Part shown: positions 6,087 to 13,419 of the stretch, piece after piece
Layout of the letters: the number at the start of each line of letters is the position of its first letter
How positions within the stretch are numbered: position 1 is the stretch's first letter
Origin: an archaeon
GTDB lineage: Archaea > Altiarchaeota > Altiarchaeia > IMC4 > QMZM01
DNA length: 13,967 nucleotides
Assembly (NCBI GenBank): GCA_029933895.1
Contig: JAOZNG010000017.1
Location: 1-13,967, forward strand
Direction: 5' to 3'
Translations under genes and position numbers: made by a program
Notes under the pieces: generated by a model
The model's database searches: none
Seen by the model: only the letters and a program-made list of their open reading frames with translations
Told to the model about the DNA's origin: nothing

Positions 6087-6896
6087 TCATATCTTCTTCA
6101 GGTGCTCTGCAACACTCTCAAACAACACCCGTCCATCACCGTAATCCCTGCCTGATTCCCTCGTCCAGTCCGCCTCCTGTATCCTGTGGATTACCCTCTC
6201 CGGGTGAGGCATCAACCCCAACACATTCCTTTCTGGATTACAGATTCCGGCGATATCGTACAAGCTGCCATTTGGGTTCCATGGAAATACCCCAGCAGCA
6301 TCTGAGCCATCACCCCTGCAGTAACGGAAAACAATCTGCTTATTCTCCAACAGCTCCTCCAGCAGTCCATCCCCCCCCCTGCCGAAGGTGAATCTGCCCT
6401 CTGCATGGGCTACAGGAATCTGGATTACTTCATCCAGATCCAGTTTAGCAGTGAACGGGCTCCTGTTTACATGCCTGAGGTAGGCGGGCCTGCACTGGAA
6501 GCTGGAGCACAGGTTATTTGTTAAACAAGCCACCGGAGCCTCACTCATCCCGTTAAATGCCGGCAACAGCCCCGTCTCCGTCAGTATCTGAAACCCATTA
6601 CATACCCCCAGGACCAGGTTACCTGATTCCACGAACTCCCTGAGTTCATCCCCCAGCCTGGACTTCACTCTTGCGGCGAATATCGCCCCAGCCCTGACAT
6701 AGTCTCCAGCACTCCAGCCCCCGGGGAAAACCAGGGTCCTGTAGTCGAATAGATTCCTTCTACGTTCACTGCTGCAGTCCCCGGTAAGCTGTTTCAGGTG
6801 CACCAGCTCAACATCCAAGCCCACCTCCCTGAAGGCCCTCCCTGTTTCCTCCTCGCAGTTGGTTCCCTCAATCAGCAAAACACACACGTCCGGCAT
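6087..6896 (-). CDS. purQ: Phosphoribosylformylglycinamidine synthase, glutaminase subunit (PurQ)
   Basis: The class I glutamine amidotransferase subunit of FGAM synthase. It releases ammonia from glutamine and passes it to PurL for the fourth step of purine synthesis. The Cys-His-Glu triad is visible: Cys99 in LGVCNGFQ, and His231 and Glu233 in LMPHPERV. The N-terminal LLIEGTNCEEETGRAF and FPGGWSAGDYVRAG (58-70) are family hallmarks. At 269 residues it is longer than the roughly 227-residue Bacillus-type PurQ but fits the longer archaeal form. The ATG at 6896 lies one base after the purL stop. A run of nine C at 6371-6379 (G9 in the coding strand, around Arg173-Gly175) is a possible slippage site, but the frame is intact through the triad. 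It is the last gene of purS-purL-purQ. Confidence 0.95.
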   Translation of the reverse strand: MPDVCVLLIEGTNCEEETGRAFREVGLDVELVHLKQLTGDCSSERRRNLFDYRTLVFPGGWSAGDYVRAGAIFAARVKSRLGDELREFVESGNLVLGVCNGFQILTETGLLPAFNGMSEAPVACLTNNLCSSFQCRPAYLRHVNRSPFTAKLDLDEVIQIPVAHAEGRFTFGRGGDGLLEELLENKQIVFRYCRGDGSDAAGVFPWNPNGSLYDIAGICNPERNVLGLMPHPERVIHRIQEADWTRESGRDYGDGRVLFESVAEHLKKI

Positions 6897-6897
6897 C

Positions 6898-9207
6898 TTA
6901 TTCCTCCCAATCTATAGCGTTCATCCACTTCTCCCTCAGCTCCCCCAAATCGAGGCATACCCTGTTTTTATTATCCGATAAATCAAGGCTCTTCTCCTTA
7001 TTAACCTCCCCAATCCGCAGAGCATTCAGTTTATCCTCCACCATCTGAGAGTCTCTCTCCCTTACCTCAACCAGCCATCTGCCGTTTGATTCACTGAAGA
7101 ATTTGAAGTCACTTCTCAGGTCTCCCATACCATGCAGGTCTACTCTGGCTCCAAGATCTCCTCCGAAACACATCTCCGCTAAGGCAACGAAGAGACCGCC
7201 AGTTGATAAATCATGGCATGCCCTTATCCTGGAGGAATCCATCAAATCCAGCAGGGAATCCATTCCCTTCATAACCCTCTCAGGGTAAACCCTGGGGACT
7301 CTCCCACCATCCAGGCCCAGAATCCGGTAGTATTCAGAGGCACCCATCTCCCTCCGTGTTTCCCCCACCAGATAGAGGAGATTACCTCTCCTCTTAAGGT
7401 CAGCTGTCACACATTTCCTGACATCCCGGGCTATTCCTATCCCCAGAAGGGATGGTGTCGGGGCCACAGCACCCGAAGCACTTTCGTTGTAGAATGAGAC
7501 ATTACCGGACACGAAAGGCAGCCTGAATGAGCTGGCAGCAAAGTACAGGCCTTCACAGCATTTCCTGAAGTCCCCGAGCCTGTCTTCCTTCTCGGGGTTG
7601 CCGAAGTTCAGGCAGTCCGCCATAGAATGCGGGAGACTGTTCACTGAAACCAGGTTCCTAACCACCTCCTCAACAGCAGAGGCAGCTCCCCAGTAGGGAT
7701 CCAGCCTACAGAAGTGAGGGTTCACGTCTGTTGTAACAGATAATCCCTGGAAGCTGTTGTCTAATGGTTTAATTACTGCGGCATCCCCGTGGGATTGTTT
7801 ATTCACTACGCCCTGCATGGGCTTGATAACTGTATTACCTCTCACCTCGTGATCGTATCTCCTGATCACGGAGGCTTTGCTGCCCACCCTCTGCGAGCCC
7901 AGTATTCTCAGACAGCTTTCCTCCAGGTCAGGCATCCTGAACTCCCCCTCCCTGCAGCCTCTATCCACAAACCTGTGGGGTCTCTCATATACCACACCCT
8001 TCAACAGGAAATCCAGGTCCAGGTCCAGGACAGTCACTCCGTTATATATGGCCTTTATTCTGTTGCTGTCATCTATCTCCCCCACCACCACCGCTGGAAC
8101 ATCCCAGAAATCGAATATATCCAAAACCTTCTCCACATTCTCCGGCTTCACGGTCAGCATCATCCGCTCCTGGCTCTCGGAGACCCAGATCTCCCATGGA
8201 TTAAGACCCTCCTCCTTCAACGGTACTCTATCAAGGTATACGCGTGCTCCCATGCCCCCCGAGTGTGCCATTTCAGCGGACACGCAGGAAAGCCCTCCAC
8301 CCCCAAAGTCCTTCATCCCGGTTAAGAGCTTTTTTTTGCTGGCTTCTAGGCACGCGTGCATCAAGGGCTCCTTCATTATAGCATAACCCAGTTGCACAGC
8401 AGGAATGTCCTTCTCCTCACTATCCTCATCTAATTCAGCGGATGCGAAGGTTACCCCATGGATTCCATCCCTGCCGGTCTTGCCTCCAGCCAGAACGTAG
8501 ACGTCACCTTCGTATCCAGCCCGGCTGTGGATTATCCCATCCTTCCTGACTATGCCAATGCATCCCACGTTAACCAGGCAGTTGCCGACATAGCTTTCGT
8601 CGAACTCCACCATCCCGGCTATGGTTGGGATGCCAACACGGTTACCGTATGCGGCGATACCAGAGACCACACCCTTGAACAGGAATTCCGGATGCTTCAC
8701 TCCCTCCGGGATTTTTCTGTAGTCGTAGTCCAGTGGCCCGAAAAACAGGGGGTCAACTAGTGCCACAGGTTGCGCTCCCATGCAGACCACGTCCCTGAGA
8801 ATCCCTCCTATGCCTGTCGCCGCCCCACCGTAGGGGTCCAGCGCCGAGGGGTGGTTGTGGCTCTCAAGGGCGACGACATAAGCATAGTTTTCATTGAAAT
8901 CCACCACTCCTGCATCCTCTGAGATAACGCAGATGTTCTGCGGGGCCTTGGTTTTGAAAACGCTTTCGTTCAGGATGGGTTTGCTGGTCTTGTAGCAGCA
9001 GTGCTCGCTCCAGCTCTGGGCGAAGGCCTCCAGTTCCACATCACTTGGGTTCCTTCCCTCCCTCTGGAAGTGTTTCTTGATTTCCCTTAATTCCCTGATG
9101 CTCAGGCCCAGGTTCCTGTCTCTGCTCATGGACTCCATCTCCTCATCCGAGGAATCCAGCAGGTTTATCTCATACACCCCGTCGGTGATCGCCCGGTACA
9201 TGCTCAT
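6898..9207 (-). CDS. purL: Phosphoribosylformylglycinamidine synthase, synthetase subunit (PurL)
   Basis: The ATP-dependent synthetase that converts FGAR to FGAM with ammonia from PurQ. At 769 residues it is the small PurL type that works with separate PurS and PurQ. Motifs: the catalytic-site SWSEHCCYKTSK (65-76, His69), ESHNHPSALDPYGGAATG (115-132), the metal- and ATP-site DFGGGGLSC (300-308), SESQERM (343-349), a second-repeat DPYWGAASAVEEVVR with NSLPHSMADCLNFGNPEK, and HDLSTGGLFVALAEM in the C-terminal AIRS-like domain. The duplicated AIRS-like architecture is complete. ATG at 9205-9207 overlaps the purS stop in ATGA, implying translational coupling, and purQ starts one base after its stop. 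Long plus-strand open frames across this gene are antisense shadows. Confidence 0.97.
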   Translation of the reverse strand: MSMYRAITDGVYEINLLDSSDEEMESMSRDRNLGLSIRELREIKKHFQREGRNPSDVELEAFAQSWSEHCCYKTSKPILNESVFKTKAPQNICVISEDAGVVDFNENYAYVVALESHNHPSALDPYGGAATGIGGILRDVVCMGAQPVALVDPLFFGPLDYDYRKIPEGVKHPEFLFKGVVSGIAAYGNRVGIPTIAGMVEFDESYVGNCLVNVGCIGIVRKDGIIHSRAGYEGDVYVLAGGKTGRDGIHGVTFASAELDEDSEEKDIPAVQLGYAIMKEPLMHACLEASKKKLLTGMKDFGGGGLSCVSAEMAHSGGMGARVYLDRVPLKEEGLNPWEIWVSESQERMMLTVKPENVEKVLDIFDFWDVPAVVVGEIDDSNRIKAIYNGVTVLDLDLDFLLKGVVYERPHRFVDRGCREGEFRMPDLEESCLRILGSQRVGSKASVIRRYDHEVRGNTVIKPMQGVVNKQSHGDAAVIKPLDNSFQGLSVTTDVNPHFCRLDPYWGAASAVEEVVRNLVSVNSLPHSMADCLNFGNPEKEDRLGDFRKCCEGLYFAASSFRLPFVSGNVSFYNESASGAVAPTPSLLGIGIARDVRKCVTADLKRRGNLLYLVGETRREMGASEYYRILGLDGGRVPRVYPERVMKGMDSLLDLMDSSRIRACHDLSTGGLFVALAEMCFGGDLGARVDLHGMGDLRSDFKFFSESNGRWLVEVRERDSQMVEDKLNALRIGEVNKEKSLDLSDNKNRVCLDLGELREKWMNAIDWEE

Positions 9208-9446
9208 TTTACCGTCACACGGTAGTTCTGTATAACGGGGTTGGCGAGTAATCTCTTACAGGCCTCATTTATTTCCCCAACAGCCTCTTCCCCTGATTCT
9301 GCTTCCAGCTCTATGACGTACACTCTTACGGTGCTCACGTCCTCTACCCTGTACCCCAGAAGGTTAAGTGATTTCTTGACGGTTTCTCCCTCCGCGTCAA
9401 TAACTCCCTTCTTTAATTCAATCCTGACTTCGACAGTGTACGACAT
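9204..9446 (-). CDS. purS: Phosphoribosylformylglycinamidine synthase, PurS subunit
   Basis: A small subunit that bridges PurQ and PurL in the multi-subunit FGAM synthase. Its 80 residues match the family length, and it shows the usual pattern: YTVEVRIELKKGVIDAEGETVKKSL at the start, LGYRVEDVSTVRVYVIELE in the middle, and ANPVIQNYRV at the end. The start is fixed by a strong Shine-Dalgarno sequence, GAGGTGAG, on the minus strand (9451-9458), four bases from the ATG. It is the first gene of the purine operon, and its stop overlaps the purL start. It is divergent from the DUF92 gene. Confidence 0.95.
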   Translation of the reverse strand: MSYTVEVRIELKKGVIDAEGETVKKSLNLLGYRVEDVSTVRVYVIELEAESGEEAVGEINEACKRLLANPVIQNYRVTVK

Positions 9447-9532
9447 CTAGCTCACCTCAAATGTGAATGTTAAAACATTACATCAGAGCACTAAAAACTG
9501 TTATTTTTATGTCCTCCACTCTATTCTTTAAG
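9447..9532. promoter_or_regulatory. Divergent promoter region for purSLQ (-) and the DUF92 gene (+)
   Basis: The gap between the two divergent genes contains the A/T box TTATTTTTAT (9501-9510), which on the minus strand reads ATAAAAATAA. For purS, a start about 25 bases downstream gives a leader of about 30 bases that includes the Shine-Dalgarno at 9451-9458. For the plus strand the same box sits 23-32 bases before ATG 9533 and would allow a leaderless message. Shared use of the box is inferred from spacing. Confidence 0.4.
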
Positions 9533-10240
9533 ATGGGCTTATATCTCTGGGTTACCGTATTTTTGTGTGTATTGGTACTTGTTTCAGCCTACCTGAGGAA
9601 GAAGATTGAGTTAACAGCCCTGTTTGCTTCTGGTTTTGTGGGGGTTCTCATATTCACATCCCTGGGGGATTTATGGTACTGGATCTACATCGTCCTAGCA
9701 TTCTTTATCGTAGGAAACCTGGTCAGTAAATACAAGCTGGGTGAGAAGGAGAGAGACGGTGTGGGCCAGGAAGTCCGGACATACAAAAATGTCTTCGGTA
9801 ACGGTGCCTCTGCAGTAATCTATTCCCTCATGTATTACTATACAGGAAACTTCCTGCTATTGTATGGTTTTGTGGGGGCGATGGCCACTGCCACAGCAGA
9901 TACCTTTGCAACGGAGATAGGTCAGATCTATGACAAGAAACCTCGCCTGATAACAAACCCGAGAAAGAGGGTCAGGGTGGGAACAAGCGGTGCGGTGTCA
10001 GCTCATGGCACAATAGCCTCCATGGCAGGTGCTTTCCTCCTGTCCCTGATTCCCGTGTTCCTCACACATGAGATATCATACCTCTATGTTGGCACATTAG
10101 CTGGTTTCGCAGGCTGCAACATCGACAGCCTTCTGGGGGCGGTTGTTGAGAGAAACCTGATAGACAAGCATACAGTTAACTTCCTGGCTACCCTGGCAGG
10201 TGGATTAGCTGCTGTATTACTCGCATCCCTTTTTACCTAA
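9533..10240 (+). CDS. DUF92 integral membrane protein (VTE6/TMEM19 family)
   Basis: A polytopic membrane protein of about 235 residues with roughly seven hydrophobic segments. The family signatures are present: NVFGNGAS, the helix with ATATADTFATEIG, VRVGTSGAVSAHGTIAS, and GCNIDSLLGAVVE. A plant member, VTE6, is a phytyl-phosphate kinase, so a role in phosphorylating an isoprenyl phosphate is a reasonable but unproven idea for the archaeal protein. ATG 9533 is chosen because it places the first membrane helix at the N terminus and leaves room for a promoter. The frame is open to ATG 9467, which would add 22 residues but would leave only 20 bases to the purS start. The lamin-tail protein gene follows after 20 bases, suggesting a shared transcript. 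Confidence 0.85.
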   Translation: MGLYLWVTVFLCVLVLVSAYLRKKIELTALFASGFVGVLIFTSLGDLWYWIYIVLAFFIVGNLVSKYKLGEKERDGVGQEVRTYKNVFGNGASAVIYSLMYYYTGNFLLLYGFVGAMATATADTFATEIGQIYDKKPRLITNPRKRVRVGTSGAVSAHGTIASMAGAFLLSLIPVFLTHEISYLYVGTLAGFAGCNIDSLLGAVVERNLIDKHTVNFLATLAGGLAAVLLASLFT

Positions 10241-10260
10241 TCTCTTCATAAATTAATATC

Positions 10261-11541
10261 ATGGAATCCAGGCACTTGGTTCTCATCCTGCTGGTGTTGT
10301 TTACCTGCTGTCTCAGCAGCCAGCCTGAAACAAAATTCATATGCCATGACGGTAGTGTGGTATCTCACAAAAGCGACTGCCCTGAAACAGACCGCTACGT
10401 CTGCCCCAATGGGAGGGTGGTGGGGGACCCGGACGAGTGTCCTGAACCCAAACCTTCCACAACATTGATAACGAAATATATCTGCCCTGACGGTCATGTG
10501 GTGGAGGACTACGATGAATGCGGAATTACCTCCACAACAACAGAGAAGACTGTATCAACTTCCACATCAACCACTACATCACCTCCGGCAGGGATACGGA
10601 TTGTGGGATTGGATCTGGTTGAGGAGTATGTGGAAGTAGCAAACTACGACAGCTCCCTGATGGATTTAAGCGGCTGGTTTCTGAGGGATAGGGATGACCA
10701 CACTTACCTGTTTCCTAACGGGTTTAAATTACTCCCCAATACCCTTGTGAGGATTCACACTGGTTCAGGAATTGATTCACCCACCGACCTCTACTGGAGC
10801 AGGGATGGGGGCGTCTGGAATAATGACGGTGATACAGCCTACCTCTGGGATTCCGACCTGAATCTGGTGGATGAGTTGAGCGCAATCCTGAGAGGGGAGT
10901 CCACCACCTCCACATCAACCCCTGCATCCACTTCAACTTCTTCCTCCACCACACCCCTCCCTAACTCAACCACCTCAACCTCCACTTCAACCACATCCTC
11001 ATCCACCACTTCAACTTCTTCCTCCACCACACTCTCCTCTACCTCAACTTCCTCATCCACAACAACCTCATCCACTGTTTTACATGGCTCCATATTGATT
11101 ACTGAGGTAATGTATGACCTCCCCGGCTCCGATACCGGGAGGGAGTGGGTGGAGATTTATGCAAGGGCTGATAGAGTTGACCTGAGCAACTGGCGTCTTG
11201 AGGAGGAGAGGATAAACGGTGTAAAAACCCAGCATCTACTGAGGGAGTACCAGGGCGGAATGGTTTTAGAGCAGGGTGATTATGCTGTCATCGCAGACAA
11301 CCCTGATTCCTTCCTGAAAGATCATTCATCCTATGATGGAGTTTTGATTGATTCCTCCTTTGGTTCTGGTTTATCGAATTCCGCCTTAACCCTGCGGTTG
11401 CTGGATAAAAGGGATGGTAATGAGATTGATTCCATCTTCTACATAAATTCAATTGGTGCCGATGGAAACGGCAAAACGCTTATCAGAGACGGAAGTGAAC
11501 TAAGGGAGGGTAGTGTAGATGGAGGAACACCCGGCTCTTAG
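10261..11541 (+). CDS. Secreted protein with Cys-rich repeats and two lamin-tail domains
   Basis: A 426-residue exported protein of unknown role. A signal peptide (1-20, core LVLILLVLFTCCLS) ends in a Cys pair; LFTC resembles a weak lipobox, so lipid anchoring is possible but not clear. Three tandem repeats follow (about 26-40, 46-60, 72-87) with the pattern [YF]-x-C-P/H-[DN]-G-x-V-V-x5-C. Residues 91-109 are a Ser/Thr linker, and 111-208 form a lamin-tail domain (EEYVEVANYDSS, LSGWFLRDRDDHTYLFP, WNNDGDTAYLWD). A 60-residue Ser/Thr-rich linker (213-272), likely O-glycosylated, leads to a second lamin-tail domain (277-426: ILITEVMYDLPG, REWVEIYA, LSNWRLEEE, ending DGGTPGS). Lamin-tail domains in prokaryotes are found on surface and secreted proteins, often with nucleases or adhesion modules; no enzyme domain is seen here. 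No C-terminal membrane helix is present. It follows the DUF92 gene by 20 bases. Confidence 0.85.
   Translation: MESRHLVLILLVLFTCCLSSQPETKFICHDGSVVSHKSDCPETDRYVCPNGRVVGDPDECPEPKPSTTLITKYICPDGHVVEDYDECGITSTTTEKTVSTSTSTTTSPPAGIRIVGLDLVEEYVEVANYDSSLMDLSGWFLRDRDDHTYLFPNGFKLLPNTLVRIHTGSGIDSPTDLYWSRDGGVWNNDGDTAYLWDSDLNLVDELSAILRGESTTSTSTPASTSTSSSTTPLPNSTTSTSTSTTSSSTTSTSSSTTLSSTSTSSSTTTSSTVLHGSILITEVMYDLPGSDTGREWVEIYARADRVDLSNWRLEEERINGVKTQHLLREYQGGMVLEQGDYAVIADNPDSFLKDHSSYDGVLIDSSFGSGLSNSALTLRLLDKRDGNEIDSIFYINSIGADGNGKTLIRDGSELREGSVDGGTPGS
10898..11077 (+). repeat. Low-complexity Ser/Thr coding repeat with internal direct repeat
   Basis: The linker between the two lamin-tail domains is built from degenerate TCM/ACH codons. 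Within it a 27-base unit is repeated exactly at 10928-10954 and 11006-11032, offset 78 bases and in frame, so it encodes the same peptide twice. This suggests expansion by slippage or recombination, and linker length probably varies between strains. Confidence 0.75.
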
Positions 11542-11590
11542 AATTTTTAAGGATCCCGTCGTACAATAATTATCCGTCCACCTGAGATTA
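11542..11590 (+). promoter_or_regulatory. Possible promoter of the LarA-homologue operon
   Basis: The 49-base gap contains a T-rich stretch right after the previous stop (11544-11548) that could help termination, and ACAATAATTAT (11563-11573), a TATA-like sequence 18-28 bases before the TTG start. This spacing fits a leaderless or very short-leader message, in line with the absence of a Shine-Dalgarno sequence. Confidence 0.35.
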
Positions 11591-12853
11591 TTGCTACCCT
11601 ATGGTGAAAAGGAACTTTCTGTTGATGTGCCGGAAAAGAATCTATTGGATGTTCTTAGACCAAAGGAACTGAAGATAGAAAGAAACCCAGATGACATCAT
11701 CAGAGAAGCCATCCGGAATCCAATAGAAACCAGGAGACTCAGGGACGTTGCAAAAAAGGGAGATGCTGTTGCTATCGCAGTGGATGATCACACCAGACCC
11801 TGCCCCACAGACCAGATACTACCCCCCCTGCTGGAGGAACTCTATTCTGCAGGGGTAAGAGACGGGGACATAACACTCATATTCGCCACCGGAAGCCACC
11901 GCACTGTAAGAGATGAGGAGGCAGCAAGGCTTTTAGGGAGGGATATCGCTTCAAGGATTAAATACGTGAGCAATGACTGCTGGGGAGATGACTTCGTTTA
12001 CATTGGAGACACCAGCAGAGGCACCCCCGTCCACATCAAGAGGGTGTTTTACGAGGCTGATGTCAAGGTTCTTACAGGTGATGTTGAGGTCCACTACTTT
12101 GCAGGCTACGGCGGAGGCAGGAAATCCATCCTGCCTGGTGTTTCAAGCTATGAAACAATACAGGACAATTACCAGCGGAATTTTTTCCATCCAAACTCCA
12201 GACCAGGGAAACTAGACGGCAACCTCATGCACGAGAGCATGACCGAAGCAGCTGAGATGGCTGATGTGGATTACACCATAAACATAATGCAGACCGAGGA
12301 GGGTATTCTGGGGGCATTCTCCGGATACTTTGATTCTGTTTTGAGAAAGGGGGCTGAGCTGGTGGACGAAGCCTACAAGGTAACAACAGCGGAGAAAGCT
12401 GATATCGTGGTTACGGCAGCAAACGGAAGCCCGCATGACATAGACCTCTACCAAGCATACAAGGCACTGCATCTGGGCCTGGATGTCGTGAAAAATGGAG
12501 GAGTGATCATTCTTGTCGCAGAGTGCAGGGAGGGCGTGGGGGACGGTGTCGGAGCTAGGAACTACGAGAAGTGGATGAAGAAATACGAGACAAAGGAGAT
12601 AATACAGAGGGAATTAGGCAAGAAATTCAATATAGGGGGGCATAAGGCTTACTATCAGTTGAAGGCCATGGAGAAAGCTGACATAATCCTTGTATCATCC
12701 ATTCCCGAGCAGGAGGTCAGGGAAACCTATAGATTGGGTTATGCGGGAACACCGGATGAGGCCCTCCGGAAGGCTTTTGAAAAAATGGGGGATGAGGCCA
12801 GGGTTACGGTAATACCCGAGGGATTGACCACCCTAAGCAGCGTGAAAAAATGA
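11591..12853 (+). CDS. larA: LarA-family nickel-pincer racemase/epimerase homologue
   Basis: A 420-residue homologue of lactate racemase LarA, a cytosolic enzyme using a nickel-pincer nucleotide to racemise or epimerise 2-hydroxyacids by hydride transfer. The LarA catalytic set is preserved with almost the Lactobacillus numbering: DDHTRP (65-70), TGSHRT (100-105, His103), VEVHYFAGYGGGRKSILPG (165-183) with His168 and Lys178, the lysine that would bind the cofactor, and His200 in NFFHPNSRPGK. The start is TTG at 11591: the family begins with the LPYGEKEL strand, and no ATG or GTG lies in frame near it. The stop overlaps the next ATG (ATGA, 12850-12853). No larB, larC or larE, which make the cofactor, are in the window. 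The LarA superfamily acts on several hydroxyacids, so lactate is only one possibility. Confidence 0.85.
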   Translation: MLPYGEKELSVDVPEKNLLDVLRPKELKIERNPDDIIREAIRNPIETRRLRDVAKKGDAVAIAVDDHTRPCPTDQILPPLLEELYSAGVRDGDITLIFATGSHRTVRDEEAARLLGRDIASRIKYVSNDCWGDDFVYIGDTSRGTPVHIKRVFYEADVKVLTGDVEVHYFAGYGGGRKSILPGVSSYETIQDNYQRNFFHPNSRPGKLDGNLMHESMTEAAEMADVDYTINIMQTEEGILGAFSGYFDSVLRKGAELVDEAYKVTTAEKADIVVTAANGSPHDIDLYQAYKALHLGLDVVKNGGVIILVAECREGVGDGVGARNYEKWMKKYETKEIIQRELGKKFNIGGHKAYYQLKAMEKADIILVSSIPEQEVRETYRLGYAGTPDEALRKAFEKMGDEARVTVIPEGLTTLSSVKK

Positions 12854-13419
12854 CTTTGGAGAGGGAGCAGTCAATGCTTTTGGTTGTGGACGTTCAGGAT
12901 AAACTCATGGATTCCATCCATGGAGGAGAGAGGGTTATAGTAAACATCAAGGCCCTGGTTGAGGCAGCCTGTATCCTGGGTTTACCTGTTCAGGTGACCG
13001 AGCAGGCGAAGCTCGGCTCCACGGTAGCAGAGATCAGGGAGGTTCTCGAGAGACACAGCCTTTATAACCCGGTGGTGAAGGAATACTTCAGCTCTTACCG
13101 GGATGATGGGTTCAGGGAAATCCTCCAGGGAACATCTCCCTCCAATATTATCTTGTGTGGTATAGAAGCCCATATTTGTGTAATACAGACCGCCCTGGAT
13201 TTAATTGTAAACGACTACCAAGTGTATCTGGCAGTTGATGCGGTCTCATCCCACAGGAGAGGGGACCGTGAAGCGGCTGTGGAGCGCTTAAACAATGCAG
13301 GCGCTGTGGTAGCATCCACTGAAATGCTAATCTATGAGCTTCTGGAGAAGGCCGGAACAGATGAATTCAGGGACATACTCCCCATAGTGAAGGAGAGGAG
13401 GAATGCTTTAACTCCTTAG
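12850..13419 (+). CDS. Isochorismatase-like cysteine hydrolase
   Basis: A 189-residue alpha/beta cysteine hydrolase of the isochorismatase/nicotinamidase superfamily, nearest in pattern to the YcaC/ISOC1 branch. The Asp-Lys-Cys triad is visible: Asp14 in LLVVDVQDKLM, Lys77 in NPVVKEYFSS, and Cys110 in LCGIEAHICVIQTALDL. The VTEQ segment (49-52) and VDAVSSHRRGDREAAVERL are also typical. The substrate is not evident; members cleave amides such as nicotinamide or the vinyl ether of isochorismate, and many are uncharacterised. ATG 12850 overlaps the stop of the LarA homologue, indicating translational coupling. An internal ATG at residue 9 (MLLVVDVQDK) is an alternative start. Its 3' end overlaps that of convergent purD by 12 bp. 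Confidence 0.88.
   Translation: MTLEREQSMLLVVDVQDKLMDSIHGGERVIVNIKALVEAACILGLPVQVTEQAKLGSTVAEIREVLERHSLYNPVVKEYFSSYRDDGFREILQGTSPSNIILCGIEAHICVIQTALDLIVNDYQVYLAVDAVSSHRRGDREAAVERLNNAGAVVASTEMLIYELLEKAGTDEFRDILPIVKERRNALTP

Noticed and set aside
7789..8386. Two long plus-strand open frames (178 and 169 codons)
   Set aside because: Both are antisense to strongly supported purL, have no recognisable motifs, and are products of its codon bias.
10898..11077. CRISPR-like or minisatellite array
   Set aside because: The repeats are degenerate Ser/Thr codons inside an open coding frame with no regular spacers.
10839..11093. Minus-strand frame rich in Val and Glu
   Set aside because: It is the antisense reading of the Ser/Thr linker codons; the repeat pattern comes from that composition.
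11591..13419. Complete lactate racemase operon
   Set aside because: No larB, larC, larE, larD or larR homologue is present; only a LarA-family protein and an unrelated hydrolase are seen.
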